Positions 27,176 to 40,265 of a stretch of 64,000 nt of DNA are shown in pieces (position 1 is the first letter of the stretch; the number at the start of each line of letters is the position of its first letter). The notes under the pieces are model-generated. The model was not told the origin of the DNA. It worked only from the letters and a program-made list of their open reading frames with translations, and made no database searches. The translations under genes and the position numbers were made by a program. Source of the stretch: Hyperoodon ampullatus (Eukaryota > Chordata > Mammalia > Artiodactyla > Ziphiidae); assembly GCA_949752795.1 (NCBI GenBank), contig OX457057.1, forward strand, positions 11,894,632 to 11,958,631, written 5' to 3'.

Positions 27176-27358
27176 CTTATGTTCTCTGGTTCTGAAGTAG
27201 AACATAATCAAATGTGAAAAAATTGGGATAAGCAGAAAGTTAGAAAACAGTAAAAGATAAGCTGTCACCCTTATCACCAGAATTCTCCCTGTTGACTTTT
27301 TGGTACAAACTCCTCCAAGACTGTGCTCTGCCCATCTGCACACGTCAGTACCTCTGTG

Positions 27359-27382
27359 GTGTGTGTGTGTGTGTGTGTGTGT
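27359..27382. repeat. (GT)n microsatellite
   Basis: About 12 GT units. Confidence 0.9.
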
Positions 27383-28030
27383 TTGTACGTATATATGAAT
27401 ATATATGAATGTGTATCAGAATCTAAATTTATATACTTCGACTCAGATGTACAGACATATTGGTAACTGAAATCCCTCTTGCCTTAGGAGGTTTTTAAAT
27501 ATTTTATTACCATTTTACAGGTAAGAGGAGACTGAGGCTTATGGAGAAAATTACTTCTCCGGAGGTGATATATTCAATCTAATCTAATCTAACGCTTTTC
27601 AGTCAAATTTAAGGCTGGGTATCTCAGTGACTGTCACTCACAGCCTGGTCACTTTGGGGACACACAGCCATCAGGGTTTCCTTCACCCCCCCTGACCCCC
27701 AGAAGGCCTCATGGCATTTGGGGAGGAGACTTCCTGTCTGTCACCATCCTCTTGGCCTTTTCAGCCTACTGGCAGAGTAGCTGGGTCGACTTAGTCCCTG
27801 GCATGATTCCCAGGTTTCTTCTGTGGCCACTGGTGTGAAGGTCCCATTCTCTGTTTTCTGCGTCCCAGCCCCAGACCCCTCTGAGTCCCCAGGTCTCTCG
27901 ATGCCTCCACACCCTTCCCTGGTCTCACTCAGGACCCCTCACCTAGTCACTTCCCTCAGCCATTCAAATAATAGTTATTATTCTGAAATATACAGACTAA
28001 GGAGCAAATGAAAGGTATCTCTGCAGTTTA

Positions 28031-28049
28031 CATCATCATCATCATCATC
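28031..28049. repeat. (CAT)n microsatellite
   Basis: Six CAT units. Confidence 0.85.
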
Positions 28050-28387
28050 TAAGGAATGCTCATGTGCCTACCACCCAAGTTAAGAAATTACTCAGCCATT
28101 TCCCCCCAGCATTTTAATGTGAAAACTTTCAAACATACAGCAAAGCAAAAAGAATTTTACAGAGACAGCTCTCCTCCTAATTCTACCGCTAACACTTTGC
28201 TGTACTCTTTATTACATTTCTGTCTACCCATCCTTCTTGTCCTGCATTAATCCATCTTATTTTTTGGATGCATTTCAAAATAAATAGCACACATCTGTAG
28301 TCCTCCCCATAAATGCTTTAGCACATATACCATTAACTAGAATTCAACATGTTTTGTCTCTTTCATGTAAAATGAACACACAGTGTG

Positions 28388-28892
28388 TATTAGTTATCAT
28401 GATTGCATAACGAATTCTCCCCAAACGTAGCAGCCTAAAGCAAAAATCAAACATGTGTTATCATCTGTACGGTTTCTGTGGGTCAGGAATTTGGCAGCAG
28501 CTTAGCAGGACGGCTGTGGCTCAGGGTCCCTCGTAAAGCTGCAGTCATCTGAAGGCTTGACCTGGGCCGGATGATCCACTTCCAAGACGGCGAGCTCACA
28601 TGGCTGTCAGCAGGAGGCCCCGGCTCCTCACCACATGGGCCTCCCCAGAGAGTGGCTCGAGCGTTCTCAGGACACGGCAGCTGCTCCTCCTGAGCAAGTG
28701 ATCCTGGAGGACAAGATGGAAATGGCAACATCTCTTATGACTAAGCCTCAGAAGTCATGCTCTGTCATTGCTGCAATATCCTGCTGGTTACACAGGGTGT
28801 CACCCTCCAGTGTGGGAGAAGACTACACACAGGCCTGAAGACCAGGAGGTGGGGATTATCAGCAGTCATCTTGGAGGCCGGCTACCACAGCC
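28388..28892 (+). repeat. Ancient interspersed repeat, copy 1
   Basis: Landmarks shared with 30205, 36610 and 53893: a start like ttatcatgattgcataac, then ttctgtgggtcaggaattt, gaccaggaggtggggatt, and an end catcttggaggccggctacc. The family is recognised as a dispersed repeat but I do not name it. Confidence 0.65.
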
Positions 28893-30204
28893 TGCCCTTG
28901 GGTCCTCAATGATTCACACTCCTCCTCCTCTCTCCCGAGGCCCCCCAAAATCTCACCCCAGTAACAGCATCGGCTCAAATTCAAGAATCTCGTCTAAATC
29001 AAGTCCAGGTACAGATGGGGCTCATGGGTGTAGTACCTTAAGTTCAGCTCATCAAGTACTACTTCCAAGAATCTGAAGACCTCTGAACAAAGTGTCTGTC
29101 CCTCACACACCCAGCACATATTGGTGGGACAGACATAGCATAACTGCTACATACACTCCTCTTCTTCCAAAAGAAGAAAAACAGGAAACACACAGGAGTC
29201 ACCGGCACAAAGCACTTCTGAAGTCCAGCTGGGAAAATATCGGCAGTTCCTTGACTGGGCTTCAGTCCAACTCTTGGTCAGAAATGACTTTCCAGGGCTC
29301 TTGGCTCTGCCCGCTGGTCCCTGAGTTCCGCCTTCTGAGTCGTCCTCCCTTTCCTAGGAAAGGTGTCCCATGGATGTGGCTGCATAGTTTTATAGCCTGC
29401 TTCCTGCCTGTAGAAGCTTGAGGGTCCAGACGCTTCTTTTACTTTTGTGGGTCTCTGTCAGTCTGAGTTGGCAGTGCTTCTTATTGGGGTTCATCCTATT
29501 AGGCAAAACCCACGCCCACAGATTTTTTTGTCACAAGCCCTTCCACCATGGGCTTCTGCAAAGACTGACAAAGGACCGAAGCTTCTTAGAAGCCCAGTTC
29601 TTTGACCGAAGGGTTCTCTTGGACACTGCCCTGGATCTGTATTCTTAACAAAGCATTTTACAACCACACCCTCAGCTTCTTCTCTAGACTGTGTTTTCTT
29701 GAGAGCGCCCTTGATTTGATCTTTGCCCAGAACCTGTTTCTTACATTTCATTTGCCGCCTGGAGAGGCAGGGAATTTTCAAGCCCAGAGCATTGCCCTGG
29801 TTTAACAGCCCTTCCTTTAACTGTCTCTCCCCCTCACATTTCACTATAAGTAGCAAGAAGTAACCAGGCAGCACCTTCCAAGACTCTGTCTGGGACTCTC
29901 TTTAGCTTGACCACTCAGCCTCATCACAAACATTTTCTACCTTCCACATGACCACAGGCAACGTGTTAGGAAACCTTCTGCCACCACCTAACAAGGATCC
30001 CTTAACCCCAGTAACATTTTCCTCACTTTCCTGGAACCCTTCCTTCACTGCCTCCTCAAAGGCCATCGGGCTTCTACTAAGACTATTCAGGCTTTCTCAA
30101 AGACTCTTGGCCAAAGTCCTCCAGCTTCTGGCCACTGTTCCATTCCAAACCACTCCACATTGTAGGGTTTTTGTTAAGTTTCCACCAATCCTGGTGCCCA
30201 AACC

Positions 30205-30636
30205 TGTATTTGCTACTTATTGTTGCATAACAAATTACTGCAGGATGTAATGGCCTAAAACAACAGTAAACATTTATTATCTCATAGTTTCTCTGAGTCA
30301 GGAATTTGGAAATGGCTTAGCTGGGTGATTCTTGCTCAGGATTTTTCATGAGGTTGCAGTAATGGTGTTGGCTGGGGCTGTGGTCCTCTGGAGGCTTGTC
30401 TGGGGCTGGAGGACCCATCTCTACGATGGTTCACTCACATGGCTTTTGGTAAGAGGCCTCAGTTCTTCACTAAGTGGACCTCTCCATACGTTGCTTGAGT
30501 ATCCTCAAGCTGCCAGCTCCTCCAGACAAGTGGTCCTAGAGAGTGAGGCAGAAGCTGCAATGTCTTTTATGATCTAACCTCAGGAATCAAACTGTGTCAT
30601 TTCTGCAATATCCTTGGTTACATAGAGAAGCTTTGT
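30205..30636 (+). repeat. Ancient interspersed repeat, copy 2 (5' part)
   Basis: It begins ttgctacttattgttgcata and follows copy 1 to ggttacatagagaagctttg, where an MLT1 LTR interrupts. Confidence 0.65.
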
Positions 30637-31012
30637 TACGGACTGAATTGCATTCCCCCAAAATTCATATGCTGAGGCCACAATCCCAATATCACAGAAT
30701 GTGACCATATTTGGAGATAGTGTATTTAAATAGATGAGTAAGTTAAAATGAGATGATTGGGTGGGCCCTAATCCAAGGGCTGGTGTCCTTGTAAGAAGAG
30801 AGAGAGAGACGCCAGGGATGCACGTGCACAGAGAAAAGGGCATGTGAGGACACAGCAGGAAGGTGGCCGTCTGCAAGCCAAGGAGAGAGGCCTAACCCTG
30901 CCCACACCTTGATCTTGGACTTCCAGCCTCCAGAACTGTGAGAAAATGAATTTCTTTTGTTAAGACCTCCTGTGGTGTTTTGTTATGGCAGCCCCAGCTA
31001 ACTAATATAAAG
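30637..31012 (+). repeat. MLT1-type LTR (ERVL-MaLR), solo
   Basis: It opens gttacggactgaattgcatt and contains ccaaaattcatatgctgagg, aaggtggccgtctgcaagcc and ttggacttccagcctccaga, ending gttatggcagccccagctaa. It is an old endogenous-retrovirus-like LTR with no coding part. Confidence 0.9.
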
Positions 31013-31107
31013 TCCATCCAGTATTGGAGAGGATGATGCAAGGGTCTGAATACCAGGAGACAAGAATCAGTGGGGCCATCTTGGAGACTGGCTACCACAT
31101 CATGAAA
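31013..31107 (+). repeat. Ancient interspersed repeat, copy 2 (3' part)
   Basis: It resumes with gaataccaggagacaagaat and ends ccatcttggagactggctac, as in copy 1. Confidence 0.65.
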
Positions 31108-31114
31108 GGTGTAG

Positions 31115-31580
31115 ATCTTGAGTGTGCTCATTGAGTTTTGATGGTCGTGTACACCTATGTAACCCAAACTCCTATCAAGATATAGAACATTACCATCACC
31201 CCAGAAAGTTCCCTCGTGTCCCTCCCCAGTCAATTCCCAGCCCCAGGCCCCAGAGGCACCCACTCTTCTGAACTCTTTTCCCGCCAGGGATTAGATATTC
31301 CTGTTCTAGAATCTCAAGTACACAGACCCATGTAGTACATGTTCCTTTGTGGAAGGCTTTTTTCACTCAGCATAGTATTTCTGACATTCATTCATTTTGT
31401 TGTATGGATCATGTTCTGTTTTATGAACATATATACAGGGTTTTGGGGGTTGTTTTTTAATGCGTCCTTTGGACACATGGCACATGGGCTGTTTCTTTTC
31501 TTTTTTTCACTCCGCCATTTAAATTTTTCCACTGTAATCACCGGTTTCTCCAGTGCCATGTTGAACTTGGGGCTTCTCTA
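31115..31580 (-). repeat. Old L1 3' end, reverse
   Basis: Pattern aactcctatcaagatataga, acattaccatcaccccagaa, then ctttttTCACTCAGCATAG is typical of old L1 3' UTRs read backwards. Confidence 0.65.
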
Positions 31581-32007
31581 AAGGACTTGCATCACCCCTG
31601 GAGAAATGAAGGATGAGTCGTATGGCTTAGAGTCCCTCACATCTACCTGGGCTCTATCTCCTCAGCCTCTCAGCCAGGTCTCATGTTTCCAAACATTTGC
31701 CCGCGTTCCCCTGACTCTCTCCCCGTCCTCAGAAAAGGACTTTCTTCCCGTGTCATGGGGAGTTCCTTTGTGTCTGGGCCTCTCTACTCCACACTTTAGA
31801 GAAAACTCTGTGCTCCAGTCCTCCATGCTGTCTCTTGACAGAAAACACCTCTTTTTAACGGTTCCGAGAAAGCTCTTTCCTCTCTTAGCAAAGCTGGGCT
31901 CTTCCAATTAAATTGGTTTACTGTTAGACTGTCACCTTGCTTTAGACTTGAAAAATTCTATTTGAAAACCCAAAGCCAAGGATTTATTTACTGCAGATCA
32001 GGTCAGG

Positions 32008-32245
32008 GTTTCTCAATCTTGGCACAGTGACATGTGGGTCGCATAACTCCTCATTGTAGGATCTGTCCTGTCCACTGTAGAATGTTTAGCAGCATCCCTG
32101 ACTCCTACACACCTGAGATACCAGTAGCAACACCACCACCACCACCACCCCTAACTGTGGTACTCAAAAATGTCTCGAGACATTGTCAAAAATCAAAACA
32201 TCATTTTGCCTGGGGGAAAAATCACCCTGTTCTAGTTAATACTCA
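32008..32245. repeat. MER20-like hAT relic
   Basis: It reads tttctcaatcttggcacagt, gtagaatgtttagcagcatc and aaaaatgtctcgagacattg, ending near ccctgttc. A CACCAC run at about 32127-32149 sits inside it. The name is from memory. Confidence 0.6.
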
Positions 32246-32377
32246 TCCTTCCTTTACCACAAGGCAATAAAACGTCAGCTCCAAGGCCAAATCTTAATGG
32301 CAAAAGCTCATGGGAGGTGGGGAAGAATTACTGAGAAAAGAAAATATGTGGAGTGATTTATTAAAATAGCATCTTGA

Positions 32378-32379
<2 letters not shown>

Positions 32380-32415
<36 letters not shown>

Positions 32416-32428
32416 TATATATATATAT
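32380..32428. repeat. (AT)n microsatellite
   Basis: About 24 AT units with one aa interruption. Confidence 0.9.
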
Positions 32429-32470
32429 TTTCCCAATAATGGGATCATATGAACCTAACATAGGTAACCT

Positions 32471-32597
32471 TCTTTTTTTTTCTTTTTTTGGCCGTGCCGC
32501 TCAGCTTGCAGGATCTTTGTTTCCAAGCCAGGGATGGAACCTGTGCCCCCTGCAGTGGAAGCACAGAATCCTAACCACTGAACTGCCAAGGAATTCC
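32471..32597 (-). mobile_element. Short CHR-1-like SINE
   Basis: It reads ttggccgtgccgctcagctt through tgaactgccaaggaattccc. No clear target duplication was seen. Confidence 0.82.
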
Positions 32598-32654
32598 CTA
32601 CCTGATTTTTAAAATTCAATAATATGTCATAAACATGTTCCCACTTCAATACAT

Positions 32655-32910
32655 TGACTGCACAGTGGTTAAAAGCATAGGCTCTGAATCCAACAAACTT
32701 AGGTTCATCCCTTGACTCTACCACTTACCAGCTGTGTGTCCTTGAGCAGGTGACTTGACATCTCTGTGCCTCATATCTCTCACATATAAAATGGAGATGG
32801 GAATAATAATGCCTATGTCACTGGGTTGTTATGAAGACGAAATCGTATCCTGCCTGTAAGTGCTGAGCACAGCGCCTGGTGCATAGCGAACATTCAGTAA
32901 ATATTAAATT
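32655..32910 (+). repeat. MIR SINE
   Basis: Complete: gactgcacagtggttaaaag, ttaccagctgtgtgtccttg, aaaatggagatgggaataat, cctggtgcatagcgaacattc. Confidence 0.88.
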
Positions 32911-33065
32911 ATTTAAAATTTTAATATTTAAAATTTAAATTTTAATAATTTAAAATTTTAAAATTTAAAATTTAAATTTTAATAATTTAAAATTTTAACA
33001 TTTAAAATTTACATTTTAATAATTTAAAATTTTAATATTAAAATTTTAAATTATTAAAATTTAAG
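32900..33065. repeat. AT-only palindromic array
   Basis: About 165 bases built from tttaaaattttaata-type units in both orientations, almost free of G and C. Its left end abuts the MIR tail (agtaaatattaaattattt). Confidence 0.85.
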
Positions 33066-35077
33066 TTATTACCTAACCATGATTGTTATTTAACTTTTAT
33101 TTACAACTTACAATGTCTGAAAGACACAGTCCAGGTGCACACATACTGCCCCTGCTGCAGACTGGTGATTATTGGAGTGCACCAGGACAGCTGGGGGTTG
33201 TTAAAATATTAAAGTAACTCCCCTGCCATTTGGCCAACAGATCATGCACGAAAATTCTTAAAGTGCCTGCATCCCCATATCCGCCGTCCCACCGCCCCAG
33301 CCCTCCCGACCCTCCCTGGGGCTTCTCCCCACTGGGACCGCCGAAGGATCCAGCAGCTAGAGTTAAGCCAGTTTCTTCATACATGGCCCTTAGGTTCTTT
33401 CTGATAAATAACAGTAGCCGGTAAAGAAGTTTGGGGCGGGTGAGGGGTACCTGCTCCAGCACCTCCCTTCCTGGGTGTAAGGAAAGCGAGTCTCAGAGCA
33501 AATTCTAGACCCACAAAGACTTTGAGTAAACACACCTTCCCCAGTAAAGGGACCCCATCGATCAGCCTGTTCTGTAAGTTTGATGAAGTCCCCCCTCCGG
33601 CCATCATCTTGCAGGGAAGCGTCCCTCAAGACAGCCACGACAGGGTCGCAGAGGCAGCCGGAGTCACCCCTAGAGATGGCATCAGACGCCAGAGCTCTAA
33701 GCTGAGACTGGACAGGGGCCCAGTTAGGGTCAGACCCCGAGGCCCTCCCTGGGGACACAGGCAAGGCAGTACCTTCCTCCAGTGGGAGCCGATTTCTTGA
33801 GGAATCTGAAAACAGATCAAGTCTTCCTCCTGAAAATTCAGTTTCCAAATTGAGATGCACAATCAGTGTCAAATAAACCCCAGATTTCAAAGGCTTCATG
33901 CCTCGAAGAAAAAGAATATAAAATATCTCCATATTTTCTGTCGGTTACGTGTTGAAATGATGTTTTTTTAATGTATTGGGTTAAATAAAATTGATCATTA
34001 AAAAATTCATCTCTTCTTTTTACCTTTTTAACGTGACTACTAGAAAATTGAAAATTGCGTTCTGTAGCTCCCCTTATTTCTCTATCAGGCACTGCTGCTG
34101 TAGTCAGTTAGGACTTAGCTGCTCAGGATCCAAGAGAGTCAGATGGGGGCAGTGAGCTTCAAATAAAAGTTTTCTAATCATGGACCTAGTTGGGGAGGTG
34201 GAGGGAGAGAAAGTGGGCAGCTGCTGAAGTTCCAGGCCCTTGTGTTCCTCGCACCCCAGGAAACACTGTGGCCAGGGCTGCTCATTCAACACGCAAGGCT
34301 GTGCATTCTCCGGGCACCACAGGCCATCAGCTCTGTCCACTAGAGGTTCTGGGGTCCACAAACAGGTTTGAGACCTGGCTGGGGGGCAGGAATCTTTGAC
34401 TCTAAAATGCATAAATAAAAAAGGCAGAAGCAAAATGAATAAATGATGAATGTCCACAAACATGACAGTGCGTGCTTCATTCATCATTAATGTTAATACT
34501 CATTAAAGTTTCATCACCACTGAAAACAATTTGTTCAGTTTCTCACTTCACAAGAAGATAAGAATGTGCATTGACTGTCCAGAAACTATAGTCACTTGGA
34601 AATTTAAAATACGCTGCTTGGGCCCAAGTGATCTCACAAGTAGAATTATAGAAATCTTTACAAACGTTTCTACACCAATAAAAAACAATGGATTCAGTGT
34701 TGATGTGAGTGAATTGCGAGATGTCTGATGTGATACAGAGTGGGACCCCCAAACACAATGCCATACTCCCGAAAAGTCATATAAACAGGCCTTGTAATAT
34801 TGGGGTAAATAAGAAAACAATTAGGAAAGCTTAAAAGTCTATCAAGTGGATCCTAGTTAAACACGTTTGGCACACTTGGACAATGGACCACAATGCTACC
34901 CTTGAAAAGAAACCAGTACAGCCTCAAATACTGACATGGGAAGATGTTTTTGATATTGTTAGCTGAAAAGTAAGCTGGATAAGAATCTCTGTCATGTAAA
35001 TGCATTTTTGTTTTTTGAAAAGATATGATTGCAATAAAAAATATATAGCTAACATTTAGTGCTAAATGCTCTACATG

Positions 35078-35306
35078 AGGGGTTCTCAAACTTTTCCTGT
35101 AAAGAGCCAGATAGTAAATACTTTAGGATTTGTGGGTCACATGGTCTCTGCTGCAACTACTCAGCTCTGCCTTTGTAGCTGGGAAGCAGCCATAAATAAT
35201 ATGTAAATGAATCACTGTGTCTGTGTTGCAATAAAACTTTATTTACAAAAATAGGCAGAAGGCCAGATTTGGCCGCAGGGCCATAGTTTGCCAACCCCTG
35301 CTCTAT
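35078..35306 (+). repeat. hAT-type nonautonomous relic
   Basis: It reads ggttctcaaacttttcctgt, aaagagccagatagtaaata, ataaaactttatttacaaaa and ccatagtttgccaacccctg. Same family as 17105-17315. Confidence 0.65.
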
Positions 35307-35635
35307 ATCATTATTCTATTTAATCACCAGATAGCCCTTTATAGCAGAGACTATCAGTGATCCTAAATTATGTATGTGGAAACGAAGGCTTAGAGAGAGG
35401 AAATGACTTGCCCAAGGTCATCAGCTCTTATGCGGCATAGAAAAAAGTCTGGAAAGAGACACACCACAGTGCATCAGTGCAGTTAATGCTGGGGAAGAGA
35501 AATGAGGCAGCTCTTACCCTTTCCAGTCCTCCTGTAATGCTTTCAGAGCATAAGTCTCATGAATGTGAAGGTTAATCTGAAAATATTCTTTAAGACTATG
35601 GGGAAACTCACAGTCTCCTCTGCATTCTCTGTTGA

Positions 35636-35932
<297 letters not shown>

Positions 35933-35949
35933 TAACATCTGCAACTACA

Positions 35950-36185
35950 AGGTACTGAGCACCTGCTGTGTGCTGGGCCATGTCCTGTGCACTTGACATT
36001 TATTAGCTCGTTAATCTTCACCATCTTCAAAATAGATTTTATCACCCTCACTTTGCAGATGAGGAAACGGAAGCTCAGAGAGGTTCAGTAATGTGTTCAA
36101 GGCTGTCCAGTGCAAGGAGCAGTGTTAGGATTCAAACCCAGGTCTGGTTAGCTTCTCAGTGGGTACTTCTAACTCCTACACAGTA
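35950..36185 (-). repeat. MIR SINE
   Basis: Reverse MIR: ctgctgtgtgctgggccatg, ttgcagatgaggaaacgga, ctcagagaggttcagtaatg. Confidence 0.8.
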
Positions 36186-36609
36186 ATCACTTGGTCAACC
36201 TTCAGTGATGGAACAGTGATGCAAAAACACGTTCCTAGCAGGAGGAAGTGAGCCCTGAAGTCAGGGAGGCCTGGGCCAAGAGACTCGTTAAAGAACCAGA
36301 GAGGTTTAAAGCAGGGATGTGAGCAGAACAGGTGGATTCAAGCCATCCTGGGAAGGGCCCAGGTCAATTTCTCCCCACTTAGACACGACCTGAAAGTTAC
36401 TCTAAAAGAAGCAGTCTATAATATCTCGCTTTCCTTCAGGGCCAGGGCCTGCTCCTGCAGCAATTCTCAGAGTTTGTGAGGAGCAGACGTACCTGGGGTT
36501 CTTGTCAGACACGGAAATCCAAACCTTCAGGAGGCAGGGGGTTCCAACCCAGGCATCCTGGGACCAGACTCTGAAAAATGTTGCAGAAAGGAGAGAAACC
36601 ATGCTCAGA

Positions 36610-37000
36610 TTCTGTATTTATCGCTGTGTAACAAGCCATCCCAAAACTTAGCGGCTTCAAACAGCAATTCATTATTCCCCAGAATCTATGGGTTGACCTG
36701 GAAGGTTCCTTTGCTCGTGTCCCCTGGCCTCACTCATGCGGCCTCAGTCAGCCGCTGGCTTGGCCAGTCTGGTGGTCGGTCTCCATTGGCCTCCTATCCA
36801 CATCTAGGGCCTCAGCCAGGACGCCTGGACTGGTGGGCTCCTTTCTGCATGTGGCTTTTTATCACAGCACGGTGGTCTCAGGGTTCCCAGGGGGCCAGAG
36901 CAGAAGCTGCACAGCCTGTAAGAACTTGCCTGGAGATCATGCAGCATCACTTCCAATCCATTCCGTTGGTTAAAGCAAGTCACGGGGCCAGCCCAGACTA
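36610..37000 (+). repeat. Ancient interspersed repeat, diverged copy 3
   Basis: Shared landmarks: tcgctgtgtaacaagccatc, aaacttagcggcttcaaaca, and a weaker 3' part. It is more diverged than the other copies. Confidence 0.5.
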
Positions 37001-38831
37001 GAGGGTGGGGAAATAGACTGGATGGCAAAACTGCAAAGTATTTGTAACCATTTTTCAACCGGCCTCAATTTTAACTTGGAAATATAGTGCAACCGCTATA
37101 ATTTTTTCTATTTATAGAAAATTTTTATAAGCCATTTATATTTTTTTCTATTTATAATAGAAATAATTCTTTCTATTTATAAGCCATTTCTACCCTGACT
37201 TGCCAGGACTCCTTCAAGTGACAATAAACAAATTAGCTTGAGGGAGAGCATTGATTAGCTCATCTTATTGGAAAATTGAAAGGGCCACTAGCTTCAGGTA
37301 TGGCTAGATCCAGGAGCTTGAATAATGTCATCAGAACACCTCCCCACTACCAACCTCTCCCCTCTGTTTCCCTCAGAGTCTGGCTTTCTACATAAGGCTG
37401 GCTTTGTGTGTTAGAAAAGACAAACTCAGGCCAACAAGCCTACATATTTAAAGTTTATGATCCAAAAGAAGGCAAGATCCTCCCCCTCTGTAATCGATGT
37501 GTGAAATCTCTGATTGACCAGCTCGGGCCACATGCACACGGGGAGGTGGGACAGGAAGGAGCGGGGCGCATGGCTGACAGTCCTGCCCAGACCCCATGGA
37601 AGGAGGAGCGCTCCCTCCAGAAGGGCAAGGGGACCCTCACCAGGAAAGCAGAGCCCACAGCGGTCCACTGCCCTCTGCAAACTTCTTATATTCCAGCCCT
37701 GGCATGGGGCCTGGCACTTAGTTGCTGCCCGATGAACGTTTGTTGCATGAAAAGTGAATAAGCACCTGGCTGATCATAACAGGGTGAAACAGGGGAAACT
37801 GCCCAGGGGGAGGGAATACGTCTGCCACTCTCACTTGAAGTTTTGCCACCAACTTTCACAAGGACCCAAAGGAAGGCCCCTGGCAGCAGCTGGCAATGTC
37901 AGACAGGCTTTCTCATGAGCGAGACCCTGTCCTTCCCCAGGTCACGGAGCTAGCAGGTCGTGAGGCTGACTGGACGGCTCCCCTGGGAATGAGCTGGCCC
38001 AGAAATTGCCCGTTTACCTCCTCCTGTGACTGCTTTGGAAAAGGCCTCTGGGGAATTTTTTCTTCTCTTCTTCTTCTTCAGTTTTTCTGACATTTTATTG
38101 ATAACGTCTGGTGAGAAGTTTGGGGGAATTTCTTTTCCTTTTTTGGAAAACCTAACCAATTCTTTGGCTGCAGAGCTTTTTCACTGGAGAGATGGAGGAC
38201 AGGGTTAATTATACCTGTGGGTAAAGTCTACCAGCAATTTTGTTTTTCCAGCCGAAAGTTGACATGAGCCCATGCAAATAAATCACTCTTCCTGTCTCAT
38301 TTACTTTCCAGATTGAGTTTCCTGGAAAAAAGTCATACATGAATAGCCAAAAGAGGCAGGAAATATTAGAAGAGAGGAAAGGGAAAACAAATATTTCAGA
38401 ATGTTTTAAGTTAAAAAACATAACGCTCATTATAGGCAGAAAGTGGTCAAACAGAATGTTGTTTTCCTAACTACCTTTCCTAGGTCCCCAGTGTGCTAGG
38501 CTGAATATTATAAATGAATACATTCTAAGTAAACTTTCTAGCAACAAAAGTTCCCAAGTGGAATGGTTGTTCTTAATATGAAAGTCCAATTCTCGGGGAA
38601 AGGAAAGTTTCCGTACCTGTGAGGTACAGACATCCATTACAGGAGTCTATATACAAGTACCTCATTTTAACCCAATTCTTGTCTCTATGAGATTTTCCAA
38701 GTGACAGAGATAGCCTTGAAAGTCTGCTTTTTCCCTCCCTGCCTGCCCTCACCTTCCCAAAGAATGATACCATATTTTTCCTGTCTTTCTTTAAATGGGC
38801 TCAGCCTTACACCCAGACCCACACCTAGTAA

Positions 38832-39107
<276 letters not shown>

Positions 39108-39333
39108 TAGTGGGTCGGGGCCTTGGGGTCACAACACAGGGTGACAGCTCTCAGGTAGAGCCTGGGGGGAGCCACCCGGGTAGTTAGAAATGGGCAGTGA
39201 GCACAGCATGGTGAAGAGTGCAGATCCAGGGAGTGGAGGGTTGGCAAGTTTCTAGACTTGTAAGAACAATATTAGATTTGATTAAGTGCCTTCCATGTTC
39301 AGGGCCTGGTGCAGGTGCTTTGGGTGCATTAGC

Positions 39334-39334
<1 letters not shown>

Positions 39335-39365
<31 letters not shown>

Positions 39366-39703
39366 TTTATTTATTTATGGCTGCATGGGGTCTTCGTTGC
39401 TGTGCACGGGCTTTCTCTAGTTGCAGTGAGCAGGGGCTACTCTTCACTGCGGTGCGTGGGCTTCTCTTTGCAGTGGCTTCTCTTGCTGCAGAGCTTGGGC
39501 ACTAGGCGCGTGGGCTTCAGTACTTGCAGCATGAGGGCTTCAGTAGCTGTGGCTCACGGACTCTAGAGTACGGGCTTAGTAGTTGTGGCCCACGGGCTTA
39601 GTTTCTTCACGGCATGTGGGATCTTCCCGGACAAGGGCTCGAACTCGTGTCCCCTGCATTGGCAGGCGGATTCTTAACCACTGCACCATGACGGAAGTCC
39701 CCT
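39335..39703 (-). mobile_element. Long CHR-2-like SINE
   Basis: A TTTA tail is followed by ctgcatggggtcttcgttgc and an end caccatgacggaagtcc. It is flanked by cattagct at 39327-39334 and 39704-39711, and begins about 240 bases after exon w4. Confidence 0.9.
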
Positions 39704-39711
39704 CATTAGCT

Positions 39712-39835
39712 ACTTAAACCTCAGTCTTCTGACACATGCCATTCTATAGATGAGGAGACTGAGGCATGCTCAGAGATGCCCAGGGGCTTGGTACAGCTTG
39801 CACAGCAAGTGAGGCAGTGATGTGATTTGGGCTCA
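39712..39835 (-). repeat. MIR SINE (partial)
   Basis: Reverse MIR half: agatgaggagactgaggca and gcacagcaagtgaggcag. The CHR-2 SINE inserted at its edge. Confidence 0.6.
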
Positions 39836-40265
39836 GCTCTGCCACCTTGTACACCTCATGCTTTCACACCCACTTTGCATTTCCACCCAACTCCTGTCGC
39901 TTCAGTGACCACTTCTCACACCCACCCAGACCCAGCCAGAAAGAGCTGGAGATGGGGAGAAGGAACCCCACAGTGTTCCAAACACTGAGGCCTTTATCAA
40001 ACCCTGAAGGCAGCTGCTGGTTCACTTATAGGGAATTTCACCAAAAATTCTCCACCCAGAATGTCTGGATTTACCAGTCAACTTCCTTCCTCCTGAAACT
40101 AAATCCAAAAAAGAAAAAAAATTTTTTTTTAAGTTTTAAAGAACTACTTTAAAATTGGCCACTGATCTTGTACATAAATTATATCTCAACAAAGTTGATA
40201 AAAATGCAATTGGTCATTGATGAATTTTGGCCTCAGTGCATAATTCTGCTTAAAACTGTAGTCAC

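Noticed and set aside
33390..33932. 180-codon open frame on the minus strand
   Set aside because: No recognisable motif, splice context or family resemblance; a chance frame in a moderately GC-rich intron is the simpler reading.
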